40,352 nucleotides of DNA, taken from positions 1 through 40,352 of the forward strand of contig JANDLT010000042.1 of NCBI GenBank assembly GCA_024330265.1. Reading direction: 5' to 3'. This DNA is from Pyrinomonadaceae bacterium MAG19_C2-C3 (GTDB taxonomy: Bacteria > Acidobacteriota > Blastocatellia > Pyrinomonadales > Pyrinomonadaceae). How positions within the stretch are numbered: the first letter of the stretch is position 1; each line of letters starts with the position of its first letter. Shown in pieces: positions 34,002-40,352 of this stretch. The position numbers were made by a program, and so were the translations under genes. Below the pieces are notes generated by a model, which searched no databases, was not told the DNA's origin, and saw nothing but the letters and a program-made list of their open reading frames with translations.

Positions 34002-35363
34002 GTGATGAACAGGTTAAAGCAGATGTGGGCGGCGGTGCGTTCGAGCTTATGGTTTGTGCCGTCGGTGATGGTTTTCGCGGCGTTGGCGGTGGGACTCATC
34101 CTTGTCGAAATTGACAGCCGCTTTGAACGCGAACTGTTGTTGGAGTACCCGCGCATCTTCGGCGCGGGGGCGGACGGTTCGCGCGGGATGTTGACGGCGA
34201 TTGCGAGTTCGATGATAACCGTCGCGGGTTTGACGTTCTCTTTGACCTTGGCGGCGATTGCCCAAACATCAAGTCAATACACGTCGCGCGTGTTGCGAAA
34301 CTTTATGCGCGACCGCACGAATCAATTTGTGCTGGGCAGCTTCGTCTCCGTGTTCGCATATTGTCTCGTCGTCCTTCGCACGATTCGCGGCGGCGACGAG
34401 GGCAGGTTCATTCCAGCCTTCGCCGTTCTCGTCGGACTCATACTCGCGCTGTTAAGTATCGGCGTACTGATTCTTTTCATTCATCACATCGCGTCGAGTT
34501 TGCAGGCTTCAACCATCATCTCGAATGTTGCCGATGAAACTACGAAAGCGATTGAAAAGCTGTTTCCATCGAAAGCGGGTGACGAAGCGGATGAGGCGGA
34601 GAAGCAAAGACTCTATGAGAAACTCGCGCATCGTTCTTGGCAAACTCTCGCGGCAAAGGATAACGGATACATTCAAAGTGTTGACACCGAAGCACTGTTT
34701 GAATTTGCGCGGCGGCATCGCATCGTGCTTCGCATGGAACACGCGATAGGGGATTTTGTGACCGAAAAAACTGCGCTCGTATCCGTCGCCGTGGAAGCGG
34801 AAGCGTTAAGCGACGAAGCCGGAAACGATTTGCGCGCACTCTACACCATCAATCACTTTCGCACCGTTGACCAAGATGTAGAGTTCGGCTTACGGCAGAT
34901 TGTGGACATTGCGATGAAGGCTTTATCGCCGGGCATCAACGATACGACGACCGCGATTTTCTGCGTTGATTATCTCGGCGCGCTTCTCGAACAACTCGCC
35001 GCGCGACGCATCGAAACGCCGTATCGCATGGATGGCGAGAGCGTGCGCGTCATCACCAAAAGCCCGACGTTTGAGCATTTTATCGCCACCGCGTTTGACC
35101 AAATCCGCATTAACGCCGAAGGCAATCAAGCGATTCTCGAACGTCAACTAAAAGCCTTAACCACCATCGCCCGCGTCACCGAAAACCTTACGCGCAAACA
35201 AGCCTTACGAACTCAAACGCGCCTCATCGCCCAACACGCCGCGCGCACGCTTGACACCGATTATGAGAAAGCCCAAGTGCGCGAACATCTCATCGTCACT
35301 CTGCGCGCCCTCGATGTGGATAGACTTGATGACGACTTCAAACTTCTCGCCCGTGAAAATTGA
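34002..35363 (+). CDS. DUF2254 membrane protein
   Basis: This 453-residue protein has four N-terminal membrane segments (about residues 16-36, 65-87, 109-125 and 135-160) and a large cytoplasmic C-terminal part. Family blocks are MLTAIASSMITVAGLTFSLT, QTSSQYTSRVLRNFMRDRTN, and IALKALSPGINDTTTA-like sequence (here VDIAMKALSPGINDTTTAI). It begins two bases after the DUF421 stop with GTG 34002 or ATG 34005. DUF2254 has no assigned function. The tight gene spacing puts it in the same operon as the channel. Confidence 0.88.
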   Translation: MMNRLKQMWAAVRSSLWFVPSVMVFAALAVGLILVEIDSRFERELLLEYPRIFGAGADGSRGMLTAIASSMITVAGLTFSLTLAAIAQTSSQYTSRVLRNFMRDRTNQFVLGSFVSVFAYCLVVLRTIRGGDEGRFIPAFAVLVGLILALLSIGVLILFIHHIASSLQASTIISNVADETTKAIEKLFPSKAGDEADEAEKQRLYEKLAHRSWQTLAAKDNGYIQSVDTEALFEFARRHRIVLRMEHAIGDFVTEKTALVSVAVEAEALSDEAGNDLRALYTINHFRTVDQDVEFGLRQIVDIAMKALSPGINDTTTAIFCVDYLGALLEQLAARRIETPYRMDGESVRVITKSPTFEHFIATAFDQIRINAEGNQAILERQLKALTTIARVTENLTRKQALRTQTRLIAQHAARTLDTDYEKAQVREHLIVTLRALDVDRLDDDFKLLAREN

Positions 35364-35378
35364 GACGGTAATAATTTT

Positions 35379-36545
35379 ATGAATATCACACACCTTGAAT
35401 GCGCTCTGTGCGGTGCGCGCCACGAAGCCGATAAGTTGCAGAATCTATGTGCCGTTTGCGGCAAGCCTCTGTTCGCCCGTTATGATTTAGAGCGCGCGGC
35501 ACAGACGTTGACGCGGGAATCTTTGCCCACGCGCCGCCCCGATATGTGGCGTTACAGAGAAGTCTTGCCCGTCGAAGACGATGCGAACGTCACGACGCTC
35601 GGCGAGGGTTGGACGCCTTTGACAGGTGCGCCGCGACTTGGGGCGCGGCTCGGTTTATCGAATCTGCTTATCAAAGATGAATCCATCAACCCGACGGGAA
35701 GTTTCAAAGCGCGCGGTTTGTGCATGGCGGTTTCAATGGCAAAGGAACTCGGCGCGACGAAGTTGGCGATACCAAGCGCGGGCAACGCGGCGGGTGCGCT
35801 CGCCGCTTACGCCGCACGCGCCGGATTGGAAGCGTTTATCTTTATGCCGCGCGATACGCCGCGCGCGTGCATCATCGAATGCCTGTACACGGGAGCGCAC
35901 GTTGAATTGATTGACGGACTTATCACCGATTGCGGTGCGGAAGTCGCGCGCCGTAAAGAATCGGAAGGTTGGTTCGACGTTTCGACTCTGAAAGAACCCT
36001 ATCGCGTCGAAGGCAAGAAGACTCTGGGTTATGAACTAGCCGAACAACTTGCGTGGACGTTGCCCGATGTCGTCATCTATCCGACGGGCGGCGGCACGGG
36101 ACTCATCGGAATGTGGAAAGCCTTTGACGAGATGCAAGCCTTAGGTTGGATTGACGGAAAGCGTCCGCGCATGGTGTCGGTGCAAGCCGCCGGGTGCGCG
36201 CCTATGGTGCGGGCGTTTGAAGCGGGCGAACGCTTCGCCACAGAGTTTCCCGATGCCGCGACGACGGCATCGGGTTTGCGTGTCCCTAAGGCAATCGGTG
36301 ACTTTTTGATTCTCGATGCGGTGCGCGAATCGAAAGGGACGGCACTCGCCGTCAGCGACGATGAGATGATTAGTGCGGCGCGTGAAATCGGAGCGAGTGA
36401 AGGTTTGTTCGTCGCTCCCGAAGGAGCGGCGTGTTGGGCGGCGTTGGGTAAGCTGGTGGCTGCCGGAGCGGTTCGACGTGATGAAACCATCGTGTTGTTC
36501 AACACGGGCGCGGGGGTCAAATACCTTGAGAGTTTCGACAACTGA
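35379..36545 (+). CDS. thrC: Threonine synthase-like PLP enzyme with N-terminal zinc ribbon
   Basis: This 388-residue fold-type II PLP enzyme converts O-phosphohomoserine to threonine if the assignment is right. The PLP Lys110 is in SINPTGSFKARG; the phosphate-binding glycine loop is YPTGGGTGLIGMW. Four Cys at 8, 11, 24 and 27 (CALCG, CAVCG) form a zinc ribbon typical of one threonine synthase subgroup. It begins 15 bases after the DUF2254 stop. Other fold-type II enzymes (diaminopropionate, cysteine or threonine dehydratase types) share these motifs, so the substrate is inferred from length and the zinc ribbon. Confidence 0.85.
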   Translation: MNITHLECALCGARHEADKLQNLCAVCGKPLFARYDLERAAQTLTRESLPTRRPDMWRYREVLPVEDDANVTTLGEGWTPLTGAPRLGARLGLSNLLIKDESINPTGSFKARGLCMAVSMAKELGATKLAIPSAGNAAGALAAYAARAGLEAFIFMPRDTPRACIIECLYTGAHVELIDGLITDCGAEVARRKESEGWFDVSTLKEPYRVEGKKTLGYELAEQLAWTLPDVVIYPTGGGTGLIGMWKAFDEMQALGWIDGKRPRMVSVQAAGCAPMVRAFEAGERFATEFPDAATTASGLRVPKAIGDFLILDAVRESKGTALAVSDDEMISAAREIGASEGLFVAPEGAACWAALGKLVAAGAVRRDETIVLFNTGAGVKYLESFDN

Positions 36546-36546
36546 T

Positions 36547-37014
36547 GTGCCGACGATTTACACCATCGGGCATGGCAGACATTCGTTCGATGTGTTCTTG
36601 AGTTTGCTCCGTCAACACGGCGTCGAGGTCGTCTGCGATGTGCGCGCCTTCGCACGTTCTCGCTGGGCGCAGTTTAACGAAAAGCCTTTGACCGCAAAAC
36701 TCAAAGCCAACGGCATAGGTTACGAACACTTGCCGGAATGCGGCGGGAAAATCGTTGTGCCGACGCACGAATTAGAACGCGGAATAGAACGCATTCTCGA
36801 ATTAGCAGGCGATGCGCGCATCGCGCTGATGTGCAGTGAGTCGCAGCCTTTGACGAAACACAAGCAACCGCAGGCGAATTGTCATCGCGTCGGATTGCTC
36901 GCTCCGCCGCTCAAACGGATTGGTTGCCGCATCATGCACATCATGCCGGACGGCGAAATAATAGAACTAGACGAAGCCGATATTCCGTCGATTTGGAACG
37001 CAGACGGAGTGTAA
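36547..37014 (+). CDS. DUF488 protein
   Basis: This protein of about 155 residues starts at GTG 36547 as MPTIYTIGHGRHSFDVFLSL, the usual DUF488 N-terminus. Family pieces are VCDVRAFARSRWAQFN and the C-terminal Cys cluster ALMCSESQPL followed by NCHRVGLLA. The loop between the two Cys is longer than the common 'C.E.....CHR' spacing. It abuts the threonine synthase stop by one base. An upstream TTG at 36526 is possible; the open frame to 36373 lies inside threonine synthase and is spurious. The function is unknown. Confidence 0.8.
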   Translation: MPTIYTIGHGRHSFDVFLSLLRQHGVEVVCDVRAFARSRWAQFNEKPLTAKLKANGIGYEHLPECGGKIVVPTHELERGIERILELAGDARIALMCSESQPLTKHKQPQANCHRVGLLAPPLKRIGCRIMHIMPDGEIIELDEADIPSIWNADGV

Positions 37015-37046
37015 ATTCAACCTGACGAAAATCTTTTTCACACCAC

Positions 37047-37074
37047 TTGACAATAATTTCAATCGGAGTAGAAT
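37047..37074 (+). promoter_or_regulatory. Consensus-like sigma-70 promoter
   Basis: TTGACA at 37047-37052 is followed after 16 bases by TAGAAT at 37069-37074. This is the best promoter match I find in the window. Transcription would start near 37081. No protein-coding frame follows on this strand before the terminator at 37117-37155. Confidence 0.6.
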
Positions 37075-37080
37075 GCCGTC

Positions 37081-37155
37081 GAATCTTTCCCCCAAACAAG
37101 GAGAGAATCGAGCGAGAAGGTCATCTGCGTAGCGAGGACGCAGATGACCTTTTTG
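37081..37155 (+). ncRNA. Candidate small RNA of about 75 nt
   Basis: The segment between the promoter and the intrinsic terminator has no ORF. The first 36 bases contain an unpaired-looking CCCCCAAACAAGGAGAG stretch; the rest is the terminator stem. The size and layout match bacterial trans-acting small RNAs. Alternatively, the hairpin ends the upstream operon read-through, with the promoter match occurring by chance. I do not recognise a named RNA family. Confidence 0.45.
37117..37155 (+). terminator. Rho-independent terminator
   Basis: A perfect 14-bp stem (AAGGTCATCTGCGT at 37117-37130 and its complement at 37138-37151) has a 7-base loop. TTTTGCTTTT (37151-37160) follows on the plus strand. 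It also lies downstream of DUF488 and could terminate that operon. Confidence 0.8.
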
Positions 37156-37231
37156 CTTTTGTCGCGTGTCGAAGATGATGCCGGACGCACGGCACATCGC
37201 TATTCATTCGGCAACGTCAAACAGGTTACGT

Positions 37232-37361
37232 AACATCAGTTCGATATAAGACACCGTGAGGCGCGATGAGGCGGTAAGAAATTTATCGAGAACTGAAGAC
37301 TGCCACAGACTCGTGTGCTTCGTGGATAGATTCCTTTCTTGTCTTACGTCGAACCCACGTT
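37232..37361. repeat. MITE-like element, full copy (130 bp)
   Basis: The left end AACATCAGTTCGATATAAGA plus CA is complementary, with a few mismatches, to TGTCTTACGTCGAACCCACG plus TT at the right end. The inner TTCGTGGATAGATTCC matches the right arm of the element at 25153-25300. The gap 37162-37408 contains this element and nothing else that I can identify. Confidence 0.75.
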
Positions 37362-37408
37362 AATTTAAGTCACCGCCTGTCCACACGGATGACTCTGACC
37401 TTATTCGG

Positions 37409-38770
37409 CTAACGGTTGCAGCGCGGGCGCAGATAATTCTGAAACGCATAATTGGCGACGTTGCGCCCCGCCGATTGTCCGGCGGTAATGTCGCTTTGAA
37501 AGTGAATACCGGCGAAGACGCGGCTGCGGGCGGCTTCGTTGGTCATCGCGGAAAAACTGCGGTAGGTGCGAATGACGTTCGGTGTGCCGCCGAAGTTGAT
37601 TTGAAATTCAATGTCATCGCGTCCGAAAAACAGTTCGAGCGCAGTAGCTGCACTCGAAGTCAAGGAAGAAGCATTCGAGGAATAAGTCGGAGTCGCCGGA
37701 GCGTTAATCAACGAAGTCCAATTCGGGTCGGCATCGGTGTTCGGGTTGTCGTCTTCGTCGGCGCGGCGAATCGCGGTGATTGGTCGCCATCTGCCGTAGG
37801 TGTATTGCGTGGTGTTGGTCGTTTGCAGCGCGTCGTGAATCGTCGCGTAGTAAAGCGCGAACAGACGGGCGTTTTGCGCCGTTGAAAGATTCCGATTCAA
37901 GGCAAGATTGCGAACCAGATTATTCAACAGAACCTCCGTTACCGCGCCGCTCGCCCACAACTGCGCGGTCAAAGTCTGTTCGGCGGTGCGCGTCGTGCTG
38001 GTTGCCGAACCGAGTGATTTTATTTCGTTAAGTTCTTCGGCGTATTCCGCGCGCGACAAAGCGTGCGGCGGGGTAGGCAGAAATTGCGTGTTTTGCACGA
38101 GGATGAACGGCAAAACCGCCGGAAAATGCGTGAACGTGGCGGCGGCGTTGGCGGGCGGAGTCGGCTGCCAGTTGCCCGGCGAAGTCGGCAAAACGTAAGG
38201 CGGCGGCGTGGCGTTCCAGCCGTCACCCGCGCGATGAGCCACTAATCGCTCGGCGATGATGCGCCCGACTCTGACGCCTTGCTGCGCCCGTTTGGACGGA
38301 ATTCCGATTAGCGAGTTGGCTAATTCAGCGTCGAAAACGACTTGCCGCGTCGGATACAAAGCGACTAAAACATCGTGCGCGGCTTGCGCGGCGGCGGCTT
38401 CCGGCGAAGCCCGCCCGCTGCTTTTGGGACGCAGACGATCCTTTAGGTTTGGACTAGAGGGGGCTTCCTGCGAAGTCTGTTGGCTGTCGGTAACGTCCGT
38501 CAAATAAGGGGTATGTTCGCCGTCAATCGAATTGATGGCATCGAACATCGCCAGATGCATCATCGCATAACTGCGCTGTATGCGAATGGTTGCGGGTTGC
38601 TGTCCGGGCGTGCGGAGGGTTTCTTGCAAAACCCTGTTCCATTTCAAAACGACATTTTCGCCTGTCGCATTTGCTTCCGCCGTGTCCTGTTCCTGCGCCC
38701 GAACATTTGTCAGAGCGCAAAGCAGAATCGTGATTGTCAAAAGACAATTCAGAAGTTGTTTGGGGGTCAT
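37409..38770 (-). CDS. Secreted vanadium haloperoxidase/PAP2-superfamily protein
   Basis: This 453-residue protein has an N-terminal signal (LLTITILLCALTNVRA). AAGGAG eight bases before ATG 38770 fixes the start; the open frame to 38809 is spurious. Helical family blocks: QRSYAMMHLAMFDAINSI, ATIHDALQTT, YGRWRPITAIRRAD, and the C-terminal RVFAGIHFQSDITAGQSAG. Arg329, Arg417 and His423 fit conserved phosphate/vanadate-site residues. At the site of the usual P-S-G-H motif the sequence is TYSSNASSLTSSAATAL, with no His, so normal haloperoxidase or phosphatase chemistry is doubtful. The gene is monocistronic. The function is unassigned beyond the superfamily. Confidence 0.85.
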   Translation of the reverse strand: MTPKQLLNCLLTITILLCALTNVRAQEQDTAEANATGENVVLKWNRVLQETLRTPGQQPATIRIQRSYAMMHLAMFDAINSIDGEHTPYLTDVTDSQQTSQEAPSSPNLKDRLRPKSSGRASPEAAAAQAAHDVLVALYPTRQVVFDAELANSLIGIPSKRAQQGVRVGRIIAERLVAHRAGDGWNATPPPYVLPTSPGNWQPTPPANAAATFTHFPAVLPFILVQNTQFLPTPPHALSRAEYAEELNEIKSLGSATSTTRTAEQTLTAQLWASGAVTEVLLNNLVRNLALNRNLSTAQNARLFALYYATIHDALQTTNTTQYTYGRWRPITAIRRADEDDNPNTDADPNWTSLINAPATPTYSSNASSLTSSAATALELFFGRDDIEFQINFGGTPNVIRTYRSFSAMTNEAARSRVFAGIHFQSDITAGQSAGRNVANYAFQNYLRPRCNR

Positions 38771-38879
38771 TGATGTTTCTCCTTTCATCTTTTGCAGAAT
38801 GAAATTCAAGGTTTTGCGTTCAAGGTACTGCGTAACCTCTACACCTAATAATCATCAGCCGCACAAACTTTAGTCGGTT

Positions 38880-39476
38880 TTAAGACGGCGGTACTGGCGG
38901 TACTCCTAGCACAGCCTTTGCAATCTCAACTTTGTGCCTGTCGACAGCGTTGAGTATGCTATTCATAAATCCCGGACTTGTTGTCCATCCGACATCAGCC
39001 ATCCCTGGAGGTCTTTCAAGGAAAATAAAGAAATCGGGGCTCGGCTTTACTTTGTCATTAACTATCGCTACTGACGAATTTTCCGCAATCGGCGTCCCCG
39101 TCTGATTGTTTGAACCGAAAATTCTCCATTCAAATACAGGGTTCGCCGACCACTCCAAGTTAATCCCGACATCTCGGTGGGCGTATCGCAAAAATGCTTT
39201 GCCGCCGCCGATTCCAAAAGCGATGGATTCGCCTGACAGAATGTCACGCTCGCCTCCGTCCGGCAGCCTAAAGTGAGTTTTCTTGAGCGAAGCATCACCG
39301 GTGAAAGCGAGATTTATGCCGAGAGGAACTTCCTTCCAAGTCAAATACTTTGCGTTATTCTGACAAAAGAGGTTGTAGCCCTGGTTGTTCTGATAATTGT
39401 TCCACGACCGAATGTTCGCCGAACCGCTGCCGATTTTCCACTGCCTTACACTCTCCGGTATTTCTATGTTTGACAT
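38880..39476 (-). CDS. Unrecognised 198-aa protein with a threefold internal repeat
   Basis: I do not recognise a family. AAGGAG eight bases before ATG 39476 supports the start MSNIEIPESVRQWKIG. There is no signal peptide or membrane segment. Three related segments recur every 51-54 residues: 42-58 (AKYLTWKEVPLGINLAF), 93-109 (KAFLRYAHRDVGINLEW) and 148-164 (DFFIFLERPPGMADVGW). Their common pattern is F/Y-L-x-aromatic, then x-G-I-N-L-x-W. Threefold beta-rich repeats of this length suggest a beta-trefoil or similar fold, possibly lectin-like or toxin-like. The C-terminal tail after 170 is helical and ends VPPVPPS. It is monocistronic, with a repeat-free 5' region. Confidence 0.75.
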   Translation of the reverse strand: MSNIEIPESVRQWKIGSGSANIRSWNNYQNNQGYNLFCQNNAKYLTWKEVPLGINLAFTGDASLKKTHFRLPDGGERDILSGESIAFGIGGGKAFLRYAHRDVGINLEWSANPVFEWRIFGSNNQTGTPIAENSSVAIVNDKVKPSPDFFIFLERPPGMADVGWTTSPGFMNSILNAVDRHKVEIAKAVLGVPPVPPS

Positions 39477-39777
39477 AACACAGTCTCCTTTTAGTTCGAG
39501 GTAGGGTTGACAAAAACACCTCCGGGGATTGGTACCAGCCCTCCGGTGATGCAATACAAGATTGTTTTTACGATTGTCTTCATTTTAGCTTTCTATCACT
39601 GACTTGCTCTCGACTATGCGAGGCATTGCGCTGAGATTGGACGATCAACTCAAACCATTTGATTTTCCTTCTCATTAAAAACTTTCCTCTATATTATTAG
39701 CGCGACAGTTTTTGAGAACACGGGTCAAAATTCATCGTTGAAAACAATCTGTTTCCTTAAACAGACGAGGCTTGGCA

Positions 39778-40352
39778 ATGACACACAAGGCGCGTCCGGC
39801 AAGCGAGATAACGGAAAAGTTACGCGAGTGGGGCGGTCATCGGCAGGACGATTCGGCTGACGCTCTGCTCAAACTCGTCTATACGGAACTGCACCGGCAG
39901 GCGCATCGCTATCTGCAAAAAGAGCGCGCCGGACACACCCTCCAAACCACCGCTCTGGTTCACGAAGCGTATCTGAAATTGGTCGAACAAAAATCGGTCG
40001 CATGGGAAAGCCGTTCTCACTTTTTCGCCATTGCCGCGACGATGATGCGCCGGATTTTGATTGATTACGCGAGAACCAAACATCGCATCAGACGCGGCGG
40101 CGAACATGAAGATTTACCGCTTGAAAACGCTTTGACGATTAGCGTCAGCGAAACCGACTTCGATTTGCTCGCGCTCGACGAAGCCTTAAACCGTCTCGCC
40201 GCAAAGGAAGCGCATCTGGCAAAAATCGTCGAACTCAGATTTTTTAGCGGCTTGGACGTGGTGGAAACGGCGGAAGTTTTGGGCAGTTCTGAATCAACCG
40301 TCAAACGCGATTGGGCAATGGCAAAGGCTTGGCTTCACCGCGAATTGACGCG
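39778..40352 (+). CDS. ECF sigma factor, 3' end beyond the window
   Basis: The frame from ATG 39778 is open to the window edge (191 codons). It begins MTHKARPASEITEKLREWGG. Region 2: LLKLVYTELHRQAHRYLQKE, TTALVHEAYLKL, FFAIAATMMRRILIDYAR. Region 4: VELRFFSGLDVVETAEVLGS, then STVKRDWAMAKAWLHREL. This matches the ECF subgroup common in Acidobacteria and Planctomycetes, usually followed by a serine/threonine kinase gene. GAGG lies eight bases before the start, and a 6-bp hairpin (39749-39764) is just upstream. The protein is nearly complete; only the last few residues are missing. Confidence 0.92.
   Translation, partial: MTHKARPASEITEKLREWGGHRQDDSADALLKLVYTELHRQAHRYLQKERAGHTLQTTALVHEAYLKLVEQKSVAWESRSHFFAIAATMMRRILIDYARTKHRIRRGGEHEDLPLENALTISVSETDFDLLALDEALNRLAAKEAHLAKIVELRFFSGLDVVETAEVLGSSESTVKRDWAMAKAWLHRELT

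Noticed and set aside
36373..36546. Long upstream extension of the DUF488 frame
   Set aside because: It overlaps threonine synthase; the family N-terminus begins at GTG 36547.
39480..39554. 26-residue N-terminal extension of the 198-aa protein
   Set aside because: A strong AAGGAG lies directly before ATG 39476, within the extended frame.
1..40352. tRNA, rRNA or prophage genes
   Set aside because: I saw no cloverleaf with a TTCRA arm, no rRNA-like stretch and no integrase, capsid or terminase sequence.

Overview
The window reads as a chromosomal segment of a Gram-negative, probably aerobic, soil-type heterotroph. I infer Acidobacteriota, most likely Blastocatellia-like. The grounds are gene content only: an ECF sigma factor of the large Acidobacteria/Planctomycetes type, a CRTAC1-like FG-GAP/ASPIC-UnbV protein, a GH172 (DUF2961) enzyme, cyanophycin genes, DUF433/DUF5615 toxin-antitoxin pairs, and many intergenic palindromic repeats. 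There is no rRNA or tRNA to confirm this.

Region 1 (1-13.4 kb) is a pentose/arabinan-type glycan utilisation locus. It holds a sugar ABC ATPase, an aldose 1-epimerase and an RbsC-like permease; the binding protein is not in the window. These are followed by a cytoplasmic GH2 enzyme, a CvpA-CAP fusion, a secreted GH43, and a divergent pair of secreted GH172 (-) and GH51 (+). A decayed GH92 fragment sits directly behind the GH172 stop codon.

Region 2 (13.7-25.1 kb) has a small orphan protein and a large secreted FG-GAP protein. Next come a glyoxalase-type dioxygenase and a carboxylesterase (MhqO/MhqD-like), with overlapping start and stop codons. A minus-strand operon follows: radical SAM protein, two permeases, YnjB-like binding protein, ATPase. 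Palindromic repeats have entered two of its junctions. A DUF433/DUF5615 toxin-antitoxin pair is framed by ~88-bp direct repeats, and a dienelactone hydrolase lies beyond it.

Region 3 (25.4-30.8 kb) is a cyanophycin (multi-L-arginyl-poly-L-aspartate) storage module: cyanophycinase, cyanophycin synthetase and, on the opposite strand, an isoaspartyl peptidase that could finish degradation of beta-Asp-Arg. Between the last two lies a second DUF433/DUF5615 pair. Its toxin has lost the middle of the protein, and an array of small hairpins separates it from the antitoxin.

Region 4 (30.9-37.2 kb) is a co-directional run of membrane and housekeeping genes: DUF1622, YihY/BrkB, a voltage-gated-type ion channel, DUF421, DUF2254, threonine synthase and DUF488. 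It ends in a promoter-plus-terminator unit with no ORF that looks like a small RNA gene.

Region 5 (37.2-40.35 kb) has a vanadium-haloperoxidase/PAP2-like secreted protein lacking the usual active-site His. It also has an unrecognised 198-residue protein with a threefold internal repeat, and the 5' part of an ECF sigma factor cut by the window edge.

The most unusual material lies between the genes. I see at least five families of palindromic or MITE-like elements, one of them (130-148 bp, ends resembling CAGTTCGAYATARGACA) in two full and several partial copies.
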